DNA from: an uncultured Collinsella sp.
GTDB lineage: Bacteria; Actinomycetota; Coriobacteriia; Coriobacteriales; Coriobacteriaceae
Direction of reading: 5' to 3'
Assembly: GCA_905209455.1 (NCBI GenBank)
Contig: CAJLTA010000031.1
Span: 1 to 17,677 of the forward strand
Length of the DNA: 17,677 nt
How positions within the stretch are numbered: the first letter of the stretch is position 1; the number at the start of each line of letters is the position of its first letter. The position numbers and the translations under genes were made by a program. Positions 1-7,576 of the stretch are shown piece after piece. The notes under the pieces are model-generated. The model was not told where the DNA came from. It searched no databases and was given only the letters and a program-made list of their open reading frames with translations.

Positions 1-66
1 CCAGGCCCGATTTTGCCTCTTGACAATGTCCTGCTCATATTGAAAGGAACGTCCCTAACTGCCAGA

Positions 67-110
67 TAAAAAAACGAGCGAGGATTTTGAGGTCCTCGCT
101 CGTTTTTGTT
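67..110. terminator. Bidirectional intrinsic terminator
   Basis: A perfect 15-bp inverted repeat (70-84 with 93-107) encloses an 8-nt loop. The stem core is ACGAGCGAGGA. It runs into T-rich sequence on the plus strand (TTTTTGTTTT) and into a T-tract on the minus strand (the complement of the A-run at 68-74). It lies 28 bases past the topoisomerase stop codon, so it should end the minus-strand tat-hyp-topoisomerase transcript. It could equally end a plus-strand gene entering from the left. Confidence 0.88.
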
Positions 111-134
111 TTAGGTGATGTCTCGACCGTGCGG

Positions 135-2726
135 CTACTTGTCGGCAGCGGTCTTTTTGGTAGTCGACTTCTTGGCCGTCGTCTTTTTGGCGGTCGTCTT
201 CTTGGCAGCAGTCTTCTTTGCCGTCGAAGTCTTCTTCGTCGTGCTCGCCTTGGTCGTGGTCTTGCGGCCGCGGGCGGGCTTCTTCTCCTTGGTCGGGCAG
301 TCCATGTTGACGCAGATACGCCACGGGCCGCGCGCTGTGTTGACCACCACGATGGGAGCGCCGCACTCGGGACAGGTCTCGCCCGTCGCCTCGAGCTTGC
401 CGCGCGCCGGCAGCGGATAGCTCACGCCGCAATCGTCATAGTTGGTGCAGCGGATAAAGCGCTTGCCGCTCTTCTCGCTCTTGTGCGCGATCAGATCGCC
501 ATGGCGTCCTGCCTCGGCGCACACCTTGCACTCGCCCACCTTAAGGTCGGGCTCGTAGTTGGTGGGGCACGTGGGGTTCACGCAAATCTCGAAGGCCTTC
601 TGGCGGAACGGCTGGCATTTAATGCGCGGTGCACCGCACTCGGGGCACACGGCGGCCTCGCCCTCGAGCGGGCTCACCTTGACGCCGCTCGGCACCGGAT
701 AGGTCACGTCGCAGTCGGGCCAGCCCATGCAGCCGATAAAGCTGCCGCGGGTCTTGGCGCTCGTCTTCATAACCAGGTCCTTGCCGCACTTGGGGCAGGC
801 GCCCACGCGCGCATCGGCCGTGACGGCGTCGCTGATGGCGTCGCCCAGCTCCTGCGTGTGCTTGAGCAGCTCGTCGAGCACGCCGGCCAGCAGCGCGCGC
901 GAGTGCGTCACGACATGCTCTTCGGTATCCTCGCCGCGCTCCACACGGGTCATATCGCCATCGAGCTCGCTGGTCATATCGGGGCTCGTGATGCGCGGGG
1001 CAAACTGCGTCAGCGCGTCGATGATGGCGATGCCCAGCTGGCTCGGCTCAACGGGATCATTTTTGAGATAGCGCACGGCATACAGGCGCTCGATGATGCT
1101 CGCACGCGTGGACTTGGTACCCAGGCCGCGCTTCTCCATCTCCTGCACGAGCTTGCCCTGGCTGTAGCGCGCGGGCGGCTCGGTCTGCTTGGCTTCGAGC
1201 TTAATGTCGAACACGTCGACCGTATCGCCCTGCTCCAGCGGCGGCATCTGCTCGTCGCGTTTAAGGCCATACGGGTAGGCCTCGCGGAAACCCGGGGTCA
1301 CGAGCACATCGCCCGAGGCCACGAACGGCTCGCCGTTCACGTCGAGCTCGAGCTTGGTGTTCTCGATGGTCGCGGGACCCATGAGCGTCGCCAGGAAGCG
1401 ACGGGTAATGAGGTCGTAGAGCTTGCGCTGGCCGCCGTCGAGCGTGGACGGATCGCCCTCGCCGGTGGGATAGATAGGCGGGTGGTCGGTGGTCTCGACC
1501 TTGCCGCGCGTGGGCTTCATGGGACCGGCGAGCACCTTTTTGCACACCGGCGCCAGCGCCGGGTTGATCTTTGCCAGATCGCTCACCACGGCGCCCAGAT
1601 CGAGCGTCGCAGGGTACACGGTATTGTCGACACGCGGGTAGCTGATGAGACCGGCCATGTAGAGGGACTCGGCGATGCGCATCGTACGCGCAGGCGAGAT
1701 GCCCTCGGCCGCGGCGGCAGCCTGCAGCGAGGTCGTCGCAAACGGCGTGGGCGGCTGCTGCTTACGCGAGCGCTTGGTCACCGCGGCAACGGTCGCCGTC
1801 GCGACACCGTCGACATGGCCGTACGCCGTCTCGGCAGCATCCTTGTCGGTAAAACGCGCCGTCTTGTGTGCAATCTTAAAGCGGTCGTCCTCGGCGGCGC
1901 CCTGCGCGGCACCCATGCCGCGAATCTGCCAATAGTCCTCGGGCACAAACGCCATGCGCTCGCGCTCGCGCTCGACCACCAGGGCGAGCGTCGGCGTCTG
2001 CACGCGGCCGGCAGAGCGCACGTTACCAAAGCCGCCGAACTTGGCGAGCGTCAGATAGCGCGTGAGCACCGCGCCCCAAATGAGGTCGATGTGCTGGCGG
2101 CTCTCGCCGGCGTCGGCCAGGTTCTGGTCGAGTGAGACGAGATTATCGAAGGCGTGCGTGATCTCGGCCTTGGTAAACGAAGAGTATTGGGCGCGGGCAA
2201 CCGGCAAGTCGGGCGCCACCTCACGCACCTTGTTGAGGGCGTCCGAACCGATCAGCTCGCCCTCGCGGTCAAAGTCCGTGGCGATGATGACGCTGTCGGA
2301 CTTCTTAGCCAGGTTCTTGAGCGAACGAATGAGCTCCTTCTCGGCCGGTAGCTTAATGACGGGTGCCCAGGTGAGATAAGGCAGGCTCTCGAGCTTCCAG
2401 CCCTTAATGGAAATGCCGTCGGCAAGGAACGGCTTGCGCTTGGTGTCGTACGGCGGGCGGGCCAGGCCATCGGGCATATCGGCCGGCAGCATCTCACCGT
2501 CCTCGGTCACCGAATACCAACCCAGCTTTTTATCGAACAGCACGCTGTCGCAAAAATCGGGCGCAAGGATGTGACCGGCAAGACCGATCGTCACGCACTC
2601 CTCGCCCTTCCACTCAAAACGGTAGATGGCGGTGTTGTACACCTTGTCCTTTTTAGGCTTACCCGTGGACAGCCGCTCGGCGATCTGACGCGCGGCGTCG
2701 TTTTTCTCGGCGATGATGAGCTTCAA
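135..2726 (-). CDS. topA: Type IA DNA topoisomerase, archaeal-like, with four zinc ribbons and a basic tail
   Basis: An 863-residue type IA topoisomerase that would relax negative supercoils through a 5'-phosphotyrosine link. The Toprim domain is at the N terminus (MKLIIAEKNDAARQIA) with the metal-binding DxDxE motif at residues 151-155 in ATDFDREGE. SAGRVQTP is at 238-245. The catalytic tyrosine is predicted as Tyr363 in LISYPRVDN, a form closer to archaeal enzymes and reverse gyrases (YPRTD) than to E. coli TopA (YMRTDS). Four C-terminal zinc ribbons follow: C644/C647/C666/C672, C694/C697/C715/C720, C733/C736/C760/C766 and C785/C788/C805/C810. The last 50 residues are a Lys/Thr/Ala repeat tail resembling histone H1. 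The start is TTG, chosen because AGGAG (2733-2737) lies 6 bases upstream and it opens the Toprim domain exactly. The gene follows hypB after 54 bases and is probably the last of its operon. A canonical topA elsewhere in the genome is possible. Confidence 0.93.
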   Translation of the reverse strand: MKLIIAEKNDAARQIAERLSTGKPKKDKVYNTAIYRFEWKGEECVTIGLAGHILAPDFCDSVLFDKKLGWYSVTEDGEMLPADMPDGLARPPYDTKRKPFLADGISIKGWKLESLPYLTWAPVIKLPAEKELIRSLKNLAKKSDSVIIATDFDREGELIGSDALNKVREVAPDLPVARAQYSSFTKAEITHAFDNLVSLDQNLADAGESRQHIDLIWGAVLTRYLTLAKFGGFGNVRSAGRVQTPTLALVVERERERMAFVPEDYWQIRGMGAAQGAAEDDRFKIAHKTARFTDKDAAETAYGHVDGVATATVAAVTKRSRKQQPPTPFATTSLQAAAAAEGISPARTMRIAESLYMAGLISYPRVDNTVYPATLDLGAVVSDLAKINPALAPVCKKVLAGPMKPTRGKVETTDHPPIYPTGEGDPSTLDGGQRKLYDLITRRFLATLMGPATIENTKLELDVNGEPFVASGDVLVTPGFREAYPYGLKRDEQMPPLEQGDTVDVFDIKLEAKQTEPPARYSQGKLVQEMEKRGLGTKSTRASIIERLYAVRYLKNDPVEPSQLGIAIIDALTQFAPRITSPDMTSELDGDMTRVERGEDTEEHVVTHSRALLAGVLDELLKHTQELGDAISDAVTADARVGACPKCGKDLVMKTSAKTRGSFIGCMGWPDCDVTYPVPSGVKVSPLEGEAAVCPECGAPRIKCQPFRQKAFEICVNPTCPTNYEPDLKVGECKVCAEAGRHGDLIAHKSEKSGKRFIRCTNYDDCGVSYPLPARGKLEATGETCPECGAPIVVVNTARGPWRICVNMDCPTKEKKPARGRKTTTKASTTKKTSTAKKTAAKKTTAKKTTAKKSTTKKTAADK

Positions 2727-2780
2727 AAGAGGCTCCTATCTCGTATCTCTGCGGCTACGCCCGCCCGTATGGCGGCCGAC

Positions 2781-3464
2781 TTACGCCCTTGCTTGCTCAA
2801 TCTGCCCGATGAGCCAATCGCACCAGGCATCCATGCCCTCGCCCTTGCGCGCGCTCACGGCAAACCGCGGCGCCTGCGGATTGAGGTCATCGAGTGTCTT
2901 AGTATACCTATCCATGTCAAAATCGAAAGCCGGGGCCACATCGACCTTGTTGAGCAGCTGCGCGCCGGCGTGTTGGAAGATGCCCGGGTACTTGATGGGC
3001 TTGTCGTCGCCCTCGGGCACAGAGAGGATCATGATGGACAGGTTCTCACCCAGGTCAAAGTCGACCGGGCAGACCAGGTTGCCCACGTTTTCGATAAAGA
3101 TGACGTCAATGTTATCCAGACCCACAGCCTGGTCGAACGCGTCGACGGCCTCCATGATCATGTTGCCCTCGAGGTGGCACAGGCCGCCCGTGTTGATCTG
3201 GATGGCGGGCATGCCGGCTTCCTTCATGGTAATGGCGTCGACGTCCGAGGCGATGTCGCCCTCGATGACGGCGCAGCGCAGGCCAGCCTTGTCGCGCAGG
3301 CGCTCGTTGGTGCCCAGGATCGTGGTGGTCTTGCCCGAGCCGGGGCTCGACAGCACGTTAATCACGTAGGTGTTTGTCTCTTTAAATCGCTGACGCAGCT
3401 GATCTGCCAGGCGCTCGTTGCGCGACAGAATCGGCGACGCGATATCAATCGTTTTCTCGGCCAT
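2781..3464 (-). CDS. hypB: HypB, GTPase for nickel insertion into hydrogenase
   Basis: A 227-residue SIMIBI-class GTPase that works with HypA to load nickel into [NiFe]-hydrogenase, and sometimes urease, in the cytoplasm. The P-loop SPGSGKT is at residues 40-46, GDIASDVDA follows at about 69-77, and the guanine-specificity NKVD is at 172-175. The G-domain metal site is represented by Cys96-His97 (LCHLEG) and Cys132 (NLVCPVD). The N terminus lacks the CxxCGC motif of E. coli HypB and any His-rich nickel store, so this is the short form. ATG at 3464 is preferred because AAGGAG (3473-3478) sits 8 bases upstream; an in-frame GTG three codons earlier overlaps that Shine-Dalgarno sequence. It lies 55 bases after hypA. 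Confidence 0.95.
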   Translation of the reverse strand: MAEKTIDIASPILSRNERLADQLRQRFKETNTYVINVLSSPGSGKTTTILGTNERLRDKAGLRCAVIEGDIASDVDAITMKEAGMPAIQINTGGLCHLEGNMIMEAVDAFDQAVGLDNIDVIFIENVGNLVCPVDFDLGENLSIMILSVPEGDDKPIKYPGIFQHAGAQLLNKVDVAPAFDFDMDRYTKTLDDLNPQAPRFAVSARKGEGMDAWCDWLIGQIEQARA

Positions 3465-3519
3465 ATTCGGCACTCCTTACTTCTGCCCCTTTATACCCCG
3501 TCCCCAGATGGCTGATGGG

Positions 3520-3876
3520 CTAATCGTCGGGGGTCTCGATTTCGATACTTGCGATGTCGAGCTCGCGGCCGTGCAGTAGGCGCACATTGGCGCCGCCGCA
3601 CTGGGGGCAGCGGCAGTGGAAGCGATCATGATCGAAAACCTCACCGCAGTCCAGACACTCGCTTTGCGGATGGACCTCCTCTACCGCAAGCTCGCAACCT
3701 TGCGTGAGCGGGTCCTCGTCACGAAACGTCTCCCACGCAAAGTCAAGCGCCTCGCGCACGACCTCGGTCATATCCCCGATACGCAGCGTTACCAAAACGG
3801 CGCGCGAGGCCCCCGCCCCACGCGCCGCACGAATCACTGTATCGAGTATGCCGTTGACAATGCCAACCTCGTGCAT
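3520..3876 (-). CDS. hypA: HypA, hydrogenase nickel metallochaperone
   Basis: A 118-residue protein of the usual HypA/HybF length. It opens with MHEVGIV; the N-terminal amine and His2 of the conserved MHE bind nickel in this family. A structural zinc site is formed by Cys74-x2-Cys77 and Cys90-x2-Cys93. HypA hands nickel to the hydrogenase large subunit together with HypB, encoded 55 bases downstream. The start is supported by AGGAG (3886-3890), 9 bases upstream, embedded in the last codons of tatC; the tatC stop lies only 6 bases away, so translation is probably coupled. The short acidic C-terminal end (IEIETPDD) looks normal. Confidence 0.95.
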   Translation of the reverse strand: MHEVGIVNGILDTVIRAARGAGASRAVLVTLRIGDMTEVVREALDFAWETFRDEDPLTQGCELAVEEVHPQSECLDCGEVFDHDRFHCRCPQCGGANVRLLHGRELDIASIEIETPDD

Positions 3877-3882
3877 ACCGAT

Positions 3883-4674
3883 TTACTCCTCGTCGTCCTC
3901 ATCGTCCGAGAACAGGTCCAGACGACTCACGAACAAGCCCTCCTTGCCCTCGCGCGCGGTAATGACCACACGGGCGATGGCGAGCGAAATCTCGTAGAGC
4001 GAGAGCAGGGCGCCATACATGAGGCCCAGCGTAACGGGCGAGCCGTCGGGCGTAATCACAGCCGAGCCCACAAGCAGGCCAACGTATACGTAACGCCAGG
4101 CGCTGCGGAAGGCCGCGTAGGACACGATATGGAAGACGGACAGGTAAAAGATGATGAGCGGCAGCTCAAACGCCACACCAAAGCCGATCATAAAGAGCAG
4201 CTCCATGTTGACGTAGTTCTCCAGATCGGGCAGCGCCGTGGCGACGGCCGAGGTTTCGCCGATGAGCCACTCAAAGCCCGCAGGGATGATGATGAAGTAG
4301 CAAAAGATTGCGCCCAGGAAGAACAGCACCGTCGAGGCGAGCACCGTGGGCACGACCCACTTGCGCTCGTTGGGGCGAAGCGCCGGCAGGAAAAACGCCA
4401 GAATCTGCCAGATGATCATGGGCGTGCACATGACCACGGCCATCTTGATGGCCAGCGAGAAGCGCAGGCCAAAGCCGCCGAGCGTGGTGGTGATGTAGAA
4501 CTTACCATCCGGCACAAAGGAGCGGATGGGATCTTCCAGGATGTCGAGCACCACGGGCGTGGCGAAATACAGCACGATGGCTGCGGCAAACACCGAGACG
4601 ACCACGATGGTCAGGCGGCGACGGAGCTCTCCCAGGTGATCGAAGAGCGGCATGCGCGCAGGTCCGATAGGCAT
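3883..4674 (-). CDS. tatC: TatC, twin-arginine translocase receptor subunit
   Basis: A 263-residue polytopic membrane protein that recognises twin-arginine signal peptides of folded exported proteins. Six hydrophobic segments are visible at roughly residues 22-40, 74-98, 108-132, 157-180, 190-207 and 215-233. Diagnostic motifs are HLGELRRRL at 13-21 (signal-peptide contact, Glu16), FFLPALRPNE at 94-103 (Glu103), the membrane glutamate Glu170 in FELP, and ITPDGSPVT at 207-215. The acidic C terminus (DDEDDEE) is short and cytoplasmic. The ATG overlaps the tatA stop by one base (TAATG), so the two genes are translationally coupled. A GGGAGG just upstream serves as ribosome binding site. Confidence 0.96.
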   Translation of the reverse strand: MPIGPARMPLFDHLGELRRRLTIVVVSVFAAAIVLYFATPVVLDILEDPIRSFVPDGKFYITTTLGGFGLRFSLAIKMAVVMCTPMIIWQILAFFLPALRPNERKWVVPTVLASTVLFFLGAIFCYFIIIPAGFEWLIGETSAVATALPDLENYVNMELLFMIGFGVAFELPLIIFYLSVFHIVSYAAFRSAWRYVYVGLLVGSAVITPDGSPVTLGLMYGALLSLYEISLAIARVVITAREGKEGLFVSRLDLFSDDEDDEE

Positions 4675-5255
4675 TACTCATCGCCTCCCTTCGAGGCGTC
4701 GGCGGCAGCGGCGTCGTCCTCGGCCTCGAGCTCGCGGGCGAGCTGGTCGACGACGGCCTTGCGCTTGCGGGGACGACGGGCGTAGAGGTCAGCCGTCGTG
4801 GGCTCTGCCGGCTCGGGCTCGGGCTCCGGCTCTGCAGCAGGCTCGGGCTCGACGACAGGCTCGGCGGCAGCGGCAGGCTCGGCACCCTCGGCCTCCTCAG
4901 CAGCACCCTCGCCCTCGGCGGCAGCCTCACTCGCGGCCTTCTCGGCAGCAAGACGGGCGCGACGCTCGGCAAAGGTCTCCTTCTTGGCGGGCGCTGCCGC
5001 CTCGGCGGCATCCTCGTCCGCATCGGAATCGTCATCGACGGCAGTCTTCTTGGGCTTGACCGGTGCCGAAGCGGCCTCGCTCACCGGATCGATTATCTCG
5101 GACTGAACAACGGCCGTCATCTTTTCCTGCGTCTCGCGGAACTGACGGATGGCACGGCCAATCGTGCGGCCCATCTGTGGGAGCTTATCCGGGCCAAACA
5201 GCAAAAAGCCGAAGACCACGATGATCGCGAGCTCACCCTCTCCAATACCAAACAC
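4674..5255 (-). CDS. tatA: TatA/TatB-family twin-arginine translocase subunit
   Basis: A 193-residue single-span protein that assembles with TatC. The mature-looking N terminus, MFGIGEGELAIIVVFGFLLF, is one membrane helix, followed by the FGPDKLP hinge and an amphipathic helix (about residues 27-50). Glu8 and the Gly-Pro hinge resemble TatB more than E. coli TatA (Gln8, FGTKKL), so the subunit may play the TatB role or both. Residues 60-193 are a low-complexity Ala/Glu/Pro/Lys tail with EPEPEP repeats, much longer than a typical TatA tail. The start is GTG at 5255 with GGAGG (5261-5265) five bases upstream; a longer ATG-initiated frame from 5300 would add 15 hydrophilic residues before the membrane helix and is rejected. 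It is the first gene of the tat-hyp-topoisomerase run. Confidence 0.92.
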   Translation of the reverse strand: MFGIGEGELAIIVVFGFLLFGPDKLPQMGRTIGRAIRQFRETQEKMTAVVQSEIIDPVSEAASAPVKPKKTAVDDDSDADEDAAEAAAPAKKETFAERRARLAAEKAASEAAAEGEGAAEEAEGAEPAAAAEPVVEPEPAAEPEPEPEPAEPTTADLYARRPRKRKAVVDQLARELEAEDDAAAADASKGGDE

Positions 5256-5330
5256 ACATACCTCCAAGGCTCGATGTGAGTCGAGCCCGCACCGCGCCAT
5301 TCGGCCGGAACTCGTCTATTCATTCGGTCA

Positions 5331-5336
5331 AGTATA
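5331..5336 (-). promoter_or_regulatory. Candidate -10 box for the tat-hyp-topoisomerase operon
   Basis: TATACT reads on the minus strand 75 bases before the tatA start codon, the first gene of the run. No convincing -35 element is seen at 16-18 bases, so the call rests on the -10 hexamer and position only. Confidence 0.3.
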
Positions 5337-5364
5337 GCGCCCGGACGCCAAAACGTCCGAGCGC
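5337..5364 (-). terminator. GC-rich hairpin between STAS gene and tat operon
   Basis: An 11-bp stem (5337-5347 with 5354-5364, one mismatch) and a 6-nt loop lie 45 bases after the STAS stop codon on the same strand. There is no T-tract after the stem on the minus strand, so it is either a weak or Rho-assisted terminator, or an RNA-stabilising hairpin. Two smaller hairpins lie between it and the STAS gene. Confidence 0.4.
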
Positions 5365-5408
5365 ATCACAAACATATGCCAAACGGCACGCCCTTTTGGG
5401 GGCAAAGA

Positions 5409-5723
5409 TTATGCAGCGGTGATCGAAATCTCCTGGTCGACACCCAACAACTGAACCACGCGCATCACCGGGGGCTGCACATTGGTGCAGCTAAAGCGCT
5501 TGCCGTGGTCGACCGCGTGGTGCGCGGCGCCCACGAGCACGCCAATGCCCGTCGAATCGATGTAGCTCACCTGGGCAAAATCGAGCTCAACGGCCTCAGT
5601 GGGCTGCTCGAGCGCCAGGTCGATAGCATTGCGCAGGCTATCGGCGTTAGAGATATCGATCTCGCCGGTTACCTTAATGGTGTAGATCTCCGGCGTGGGG
5701 TTGGTGGAAATACCCAAATCCAT
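5409..5723 (-). CDS. STAS-domain anti-sigma-factor antagonist (SpoIIAA-like)
   Basis: A 104-residue single STAS domain. The motif YIDSTGIGVL at residues 54-63 carries Ser57, which aligns with the phosphorylated serine of B. subtilis SpoIIAA and RsbV; the dephospho form of such proteins binds an anti-sigma kinase and frees a sigma factor. AAAGGAG (5731-5737) lies 7 bases before the ATG. No serine kinase (RsbW/SpoIIAB-like), phosphatase or sigma-factor gene is in the window, so its partner must be elsewhere. It sits 66 bases after the aminotransferase gene on the same strand and may share its transcript, although no functional link is evident. Confidence 0.9.
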   Translation of the reverse strand: MDLGISTNPTPEIYTIKVTGEIDISNADSLRNAIDLALEQPTEAVELDFAQVSYIDSTGIGVLVGAAHHAVDHGKRFSCTNVQPPVMRVVQLLGVDQEISITAA

Positions 5724-5789
5724 GTATACGCTCCTTTACGTATCGAAAGTGCGGATAGTACTGGGCGCGGACTTGCGGGGTCCTACGCG

Positions 5790-7094
5790 TTAGGCGCGCT
5801 CGGCACGAGCAAGCTCGGCAGCGACCAGCTTCACAGCCAGCACCAGAACATCGAGCGCGGCCTCCAGGTCCTCGACCGTGGGATAGCTCGGCGCGATGCG
5901 GATGTTGGTGTCGCGCGGATCCTTGCCATAAGGCCAGGTAGCACCAGCCGGCGTGAGCTTGACGCCCAGGTCGGCACAAAGCGCGGCGACCTTCTGGGCC
6001 GAGCCCTCGGGACCATCGAAGCTTACAAAGTAGCCGCCGCGGGGGTGCGTCCAGGTAGCACAGCCCGTGTCGCCCAAGCCCTCGGTGAGCTTGCGCTCAA
6101 CGGCCTCAAAGCGCGGGCGCAAGAACTCGGCATGCTTTTTCATGTGCTCCTTGACCGCCTCGATGGTGGGAAGGAAGCGCACGTGACGCAGCTGGTTGAG
6201 CTTGTCGGCGCTGATGAGGCCGGCCTTCAGGCGCTTTGAGAACTCGGCGATGACCGCGGGGCTCGCACCGATAAAGCCGATGCCGGCGCCCGGGAAGGTG
6301 ATCTTGGACGTCGAGGCAAAGGCCACCACGCGGTCCTCGGTGCCCGCCGCGCGAGCGAGGTCAAAGATGTTTGCGAGCTCGTCGGTCTCGTCGTACAGGT
6401 CGTGCACACAGTAGGCGTTGTCCCAGAAGATGCGGAAATCGGGCGCGGCCGTGGGCATCTCGACCAGACGGCGCACAGTGTCCTCGCTAAAGGTGATGCC
6501 CGTGGGGTTGGAATACTTGGGCACGCACCAGATACCCTTAATGGAGTCGTCAGCGGCAACGAGGCGCTCGATCTCGTCCATGTCGGGGCCGTTGTCGGTC
6601 ATCGCAACGGGGACGTTCTCGATGCCCAAGTCGGCGGTGATGCCAAAGTGGCGATCGTAGCCGGGAACGGGGCACAGGAACTTGACCTTCTTGCCGTCGT
6701 GCGCGGCCTCGTAGGCGTCCCAGGGCTCGCTGCCGCACGAGCCACAGCGCCAGAACATGCCGGCGATATCGTGCTCGATCAAAAGGCTCGACGAACCCAG
6801 CACGAGCGTCTGCTCGGCGGGGCAGCCCAGGAACTCCCCTGCCAACTTGCGTGCCGAAGGAATACCCTCAAAGCAGCCGTAATTGGAACAGTCGACGTTG
6901 CCGTCGTGCAGATCGGCATCGGCATTGAGGATATCGAGCATGGGTCGAGAGATGTCCACCTGGGAGGGCGACGGCTTGCCGCGGGCCATGTCGAGCGCCA
7001 GGCCCTTGGCCTTGACCTCGGCGACCTCGGCCTTGAGCGCCTCGATGGCGGCATCGAGTTCGGTGGTTTCCATCTTCTGGTAGATCGTCTGCAT
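5790..7094 (-). CDS. PLP-dependent aminotransferase, aspartate aminotransferase-like
   Basis: A 434-residue fold-type I PLP enzyme. Expected active-site features are NPTG (196-199), DNAY with Asp225 for the pyridine nitrogen and Tyr228, the Schiff-base lysine Lys264 in STSKITFPGAG, and Arg399 in NIRIAP for the substrate alpha-carboxylate. The layout (GSSSLLIEHD, WRCGSCGSEPW, CVPKYSNPTG) matches the actinobacterial aspartate aminotransferase group (Pfam PF12897, as in Corynebacterium glutamicum AspAT), not classical AspC. The likely reaction is aspartate plus 2-oxoglutarate giving oxaloacetate plus glutamate; substrate is inferred. ATG at 7094 has AAAGG 8 bases upstream. It is divergent from the small gene at 7244 and followed after 66 bases by the STAS gene. 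Confidence 0.9.
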   Translation of the reverse strand: MQTIYQKMETTELDAAIEALKAEVAEVKAKGLALDMARGKPSPSQVDISRPMLDILNADADLHDGNVDCSNYGCFEGIPSARKLAGEFLGCPAEQTLVLGSSSLLIEHDIAGMFWRCGSCGSEPWDAYEAAHDGKKVKFLCPVPGYDRHFGITADLGIENVPVAMTDNGPDMDEIERLVAADDSIKGIWCVPKYSNPTGITFSEDTVRRLVEMPTAAPDFRIFWDNAYCVHDLYDETDELANIFDLARAAGTEDRVVAFASTSKITFPGAGIGFIGASPAVIAEFSKRLKAGLISADKLNQLRHVRFLPTIEAVKEHMKKHAEFLRPRFEAVERKLTEGLGDTGCATWTHPRGGYFVSFDGPEGSAQKVAALCADLGVKLTPAGATWPYGKDPRDTNIRIAPSYPTVEDLEAALDVLVLAVKLVAAELARAERA

Positions 7095-7135
7095 GGGTGC
7101 GACCTTTCACGAAGCGGTACGTTGCAATTCTTCTA

Positions 7136-7180
7136 AGTATAGACCGCCACCGTCACAACGTTATGAAGCCGTGATAGATT
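7136..7180. promoter_or_regulatory. Candidate divergent promoters, aminotransferase and small gene
   Basis: On the minus strand TATACT (7136-7141) lies 41 bases before the aminotransferase ATG, with no clear -35. On the plus strand GTCACA (7152-7157), a 17-base spacer and an extended -10 (TG, then TAGATT at 7175-7180) point to the gene at 7244. The two would lie nearly back to back. Hexamer matches are partial, so this is tentative. Confidence 0.33.
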
Positions 7181-7243
7181 AAGTCCATCGCAATGAATTA
7201 CGAATCGCCGCGCATGCCGGCGTGGGGCACCCAAGGAGGCACT

Positions 7244-7498
7244 ATGGAGTACGGATCGTTCCAGGCCGAGGAATTCGGCGACCTGCAGCGCCTGGTCGAC
7301 GGATTGTTTTACGACCGCCACGTCATCGACCGCCTGGATCTGATCGTACAGGCCGAAATCTTGGACCTGGCGCCCGATCTCATGGAGATCGTCAACCTGC
7401 TACCGCCCGGCTATTACGACCGCCAGTCACTTTGCGACCAGCTCAACTCCGCCTTGGCCGCCCACGGCTGGGGCGCCGTCTACGGCACCGTGGAATAA
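7244..7498 (+). CDS. Small acidic protein of unknown function
   Basis: An 84-residue soluble protein with no membrane segment, cysteine cluster or recognised catalytic motif. It looks mostly alpha-helical and acidic, with a conserved-looking second half (LLPPGYYDRQSLCDQLNSAL, then HGWGAVYGTVE). I believe similar small proteins occur across Coriobacteriia, but I cannot confirm this here. The start at 7244 is chosen for AAGGAGG (7233-7239), which precedes it by 4 bases; an in-frame ATG at 7193 lacks such a site. It is monocistronic: divergent from the aminotransferase upstream and followed by hairpins in the gene-free stretch downstream. Possible roles such as a small regulator or adaptor are guesses. 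Confidence 0.78.
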   Translation: MEYGSFQAEEFGDLQRLVDGLFYDRHVIDRLDLIVQAEILDLAPDLMEIVNLLPPGYYDRQSLCDQLNSALAAHGWGAVYGTVE

Positions 7499-7576
7499 AC
7501 CTAGTCATTGGGGCCTGTGGCCAAAAAATAGCAAATATGAGTACTGTTACTTTTTTAGTGACAGCGATTTTGAATT

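Noticed and set aside
20..48. TTGACA at 20-25 as a promoter -35
   Set aside because: No -10-like hexamer occurs 16-18 bases downstream, and no plus-strand gene follows.
1..69. Possible 3' end of a plus-strand gene, ending at TAA 67-69 just before the terminator
   Set aside because: Only 22 codons are visible, with uncommon codons (ATA, CTA, AGA), and an open frame this short is likely by chance. The position before a bidirectional terminator keeps it possible, but it is not supported.
87..2135. Long plus-strand open frame (682 codons)
   Set aside because: It is antisense to the topoisomerase, low-complexity Leu/Arg/Gly/His-rich at the protein level, and without family motifs; long antisense frames are expected in GC-rich coding DNA.
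2750..2800. Terminator between hypB and the topoisomerase gene
   Set aside because: Only a weak 5-bp CCGCC/GGCGG pairing without T-tract is present, so readthrough is expected.
3616..4785. 389-codon plus-strand open frame
   Set aside because: Antisense to hypA and tatC, Asp/His/Arg-rich, no recognisable domain.
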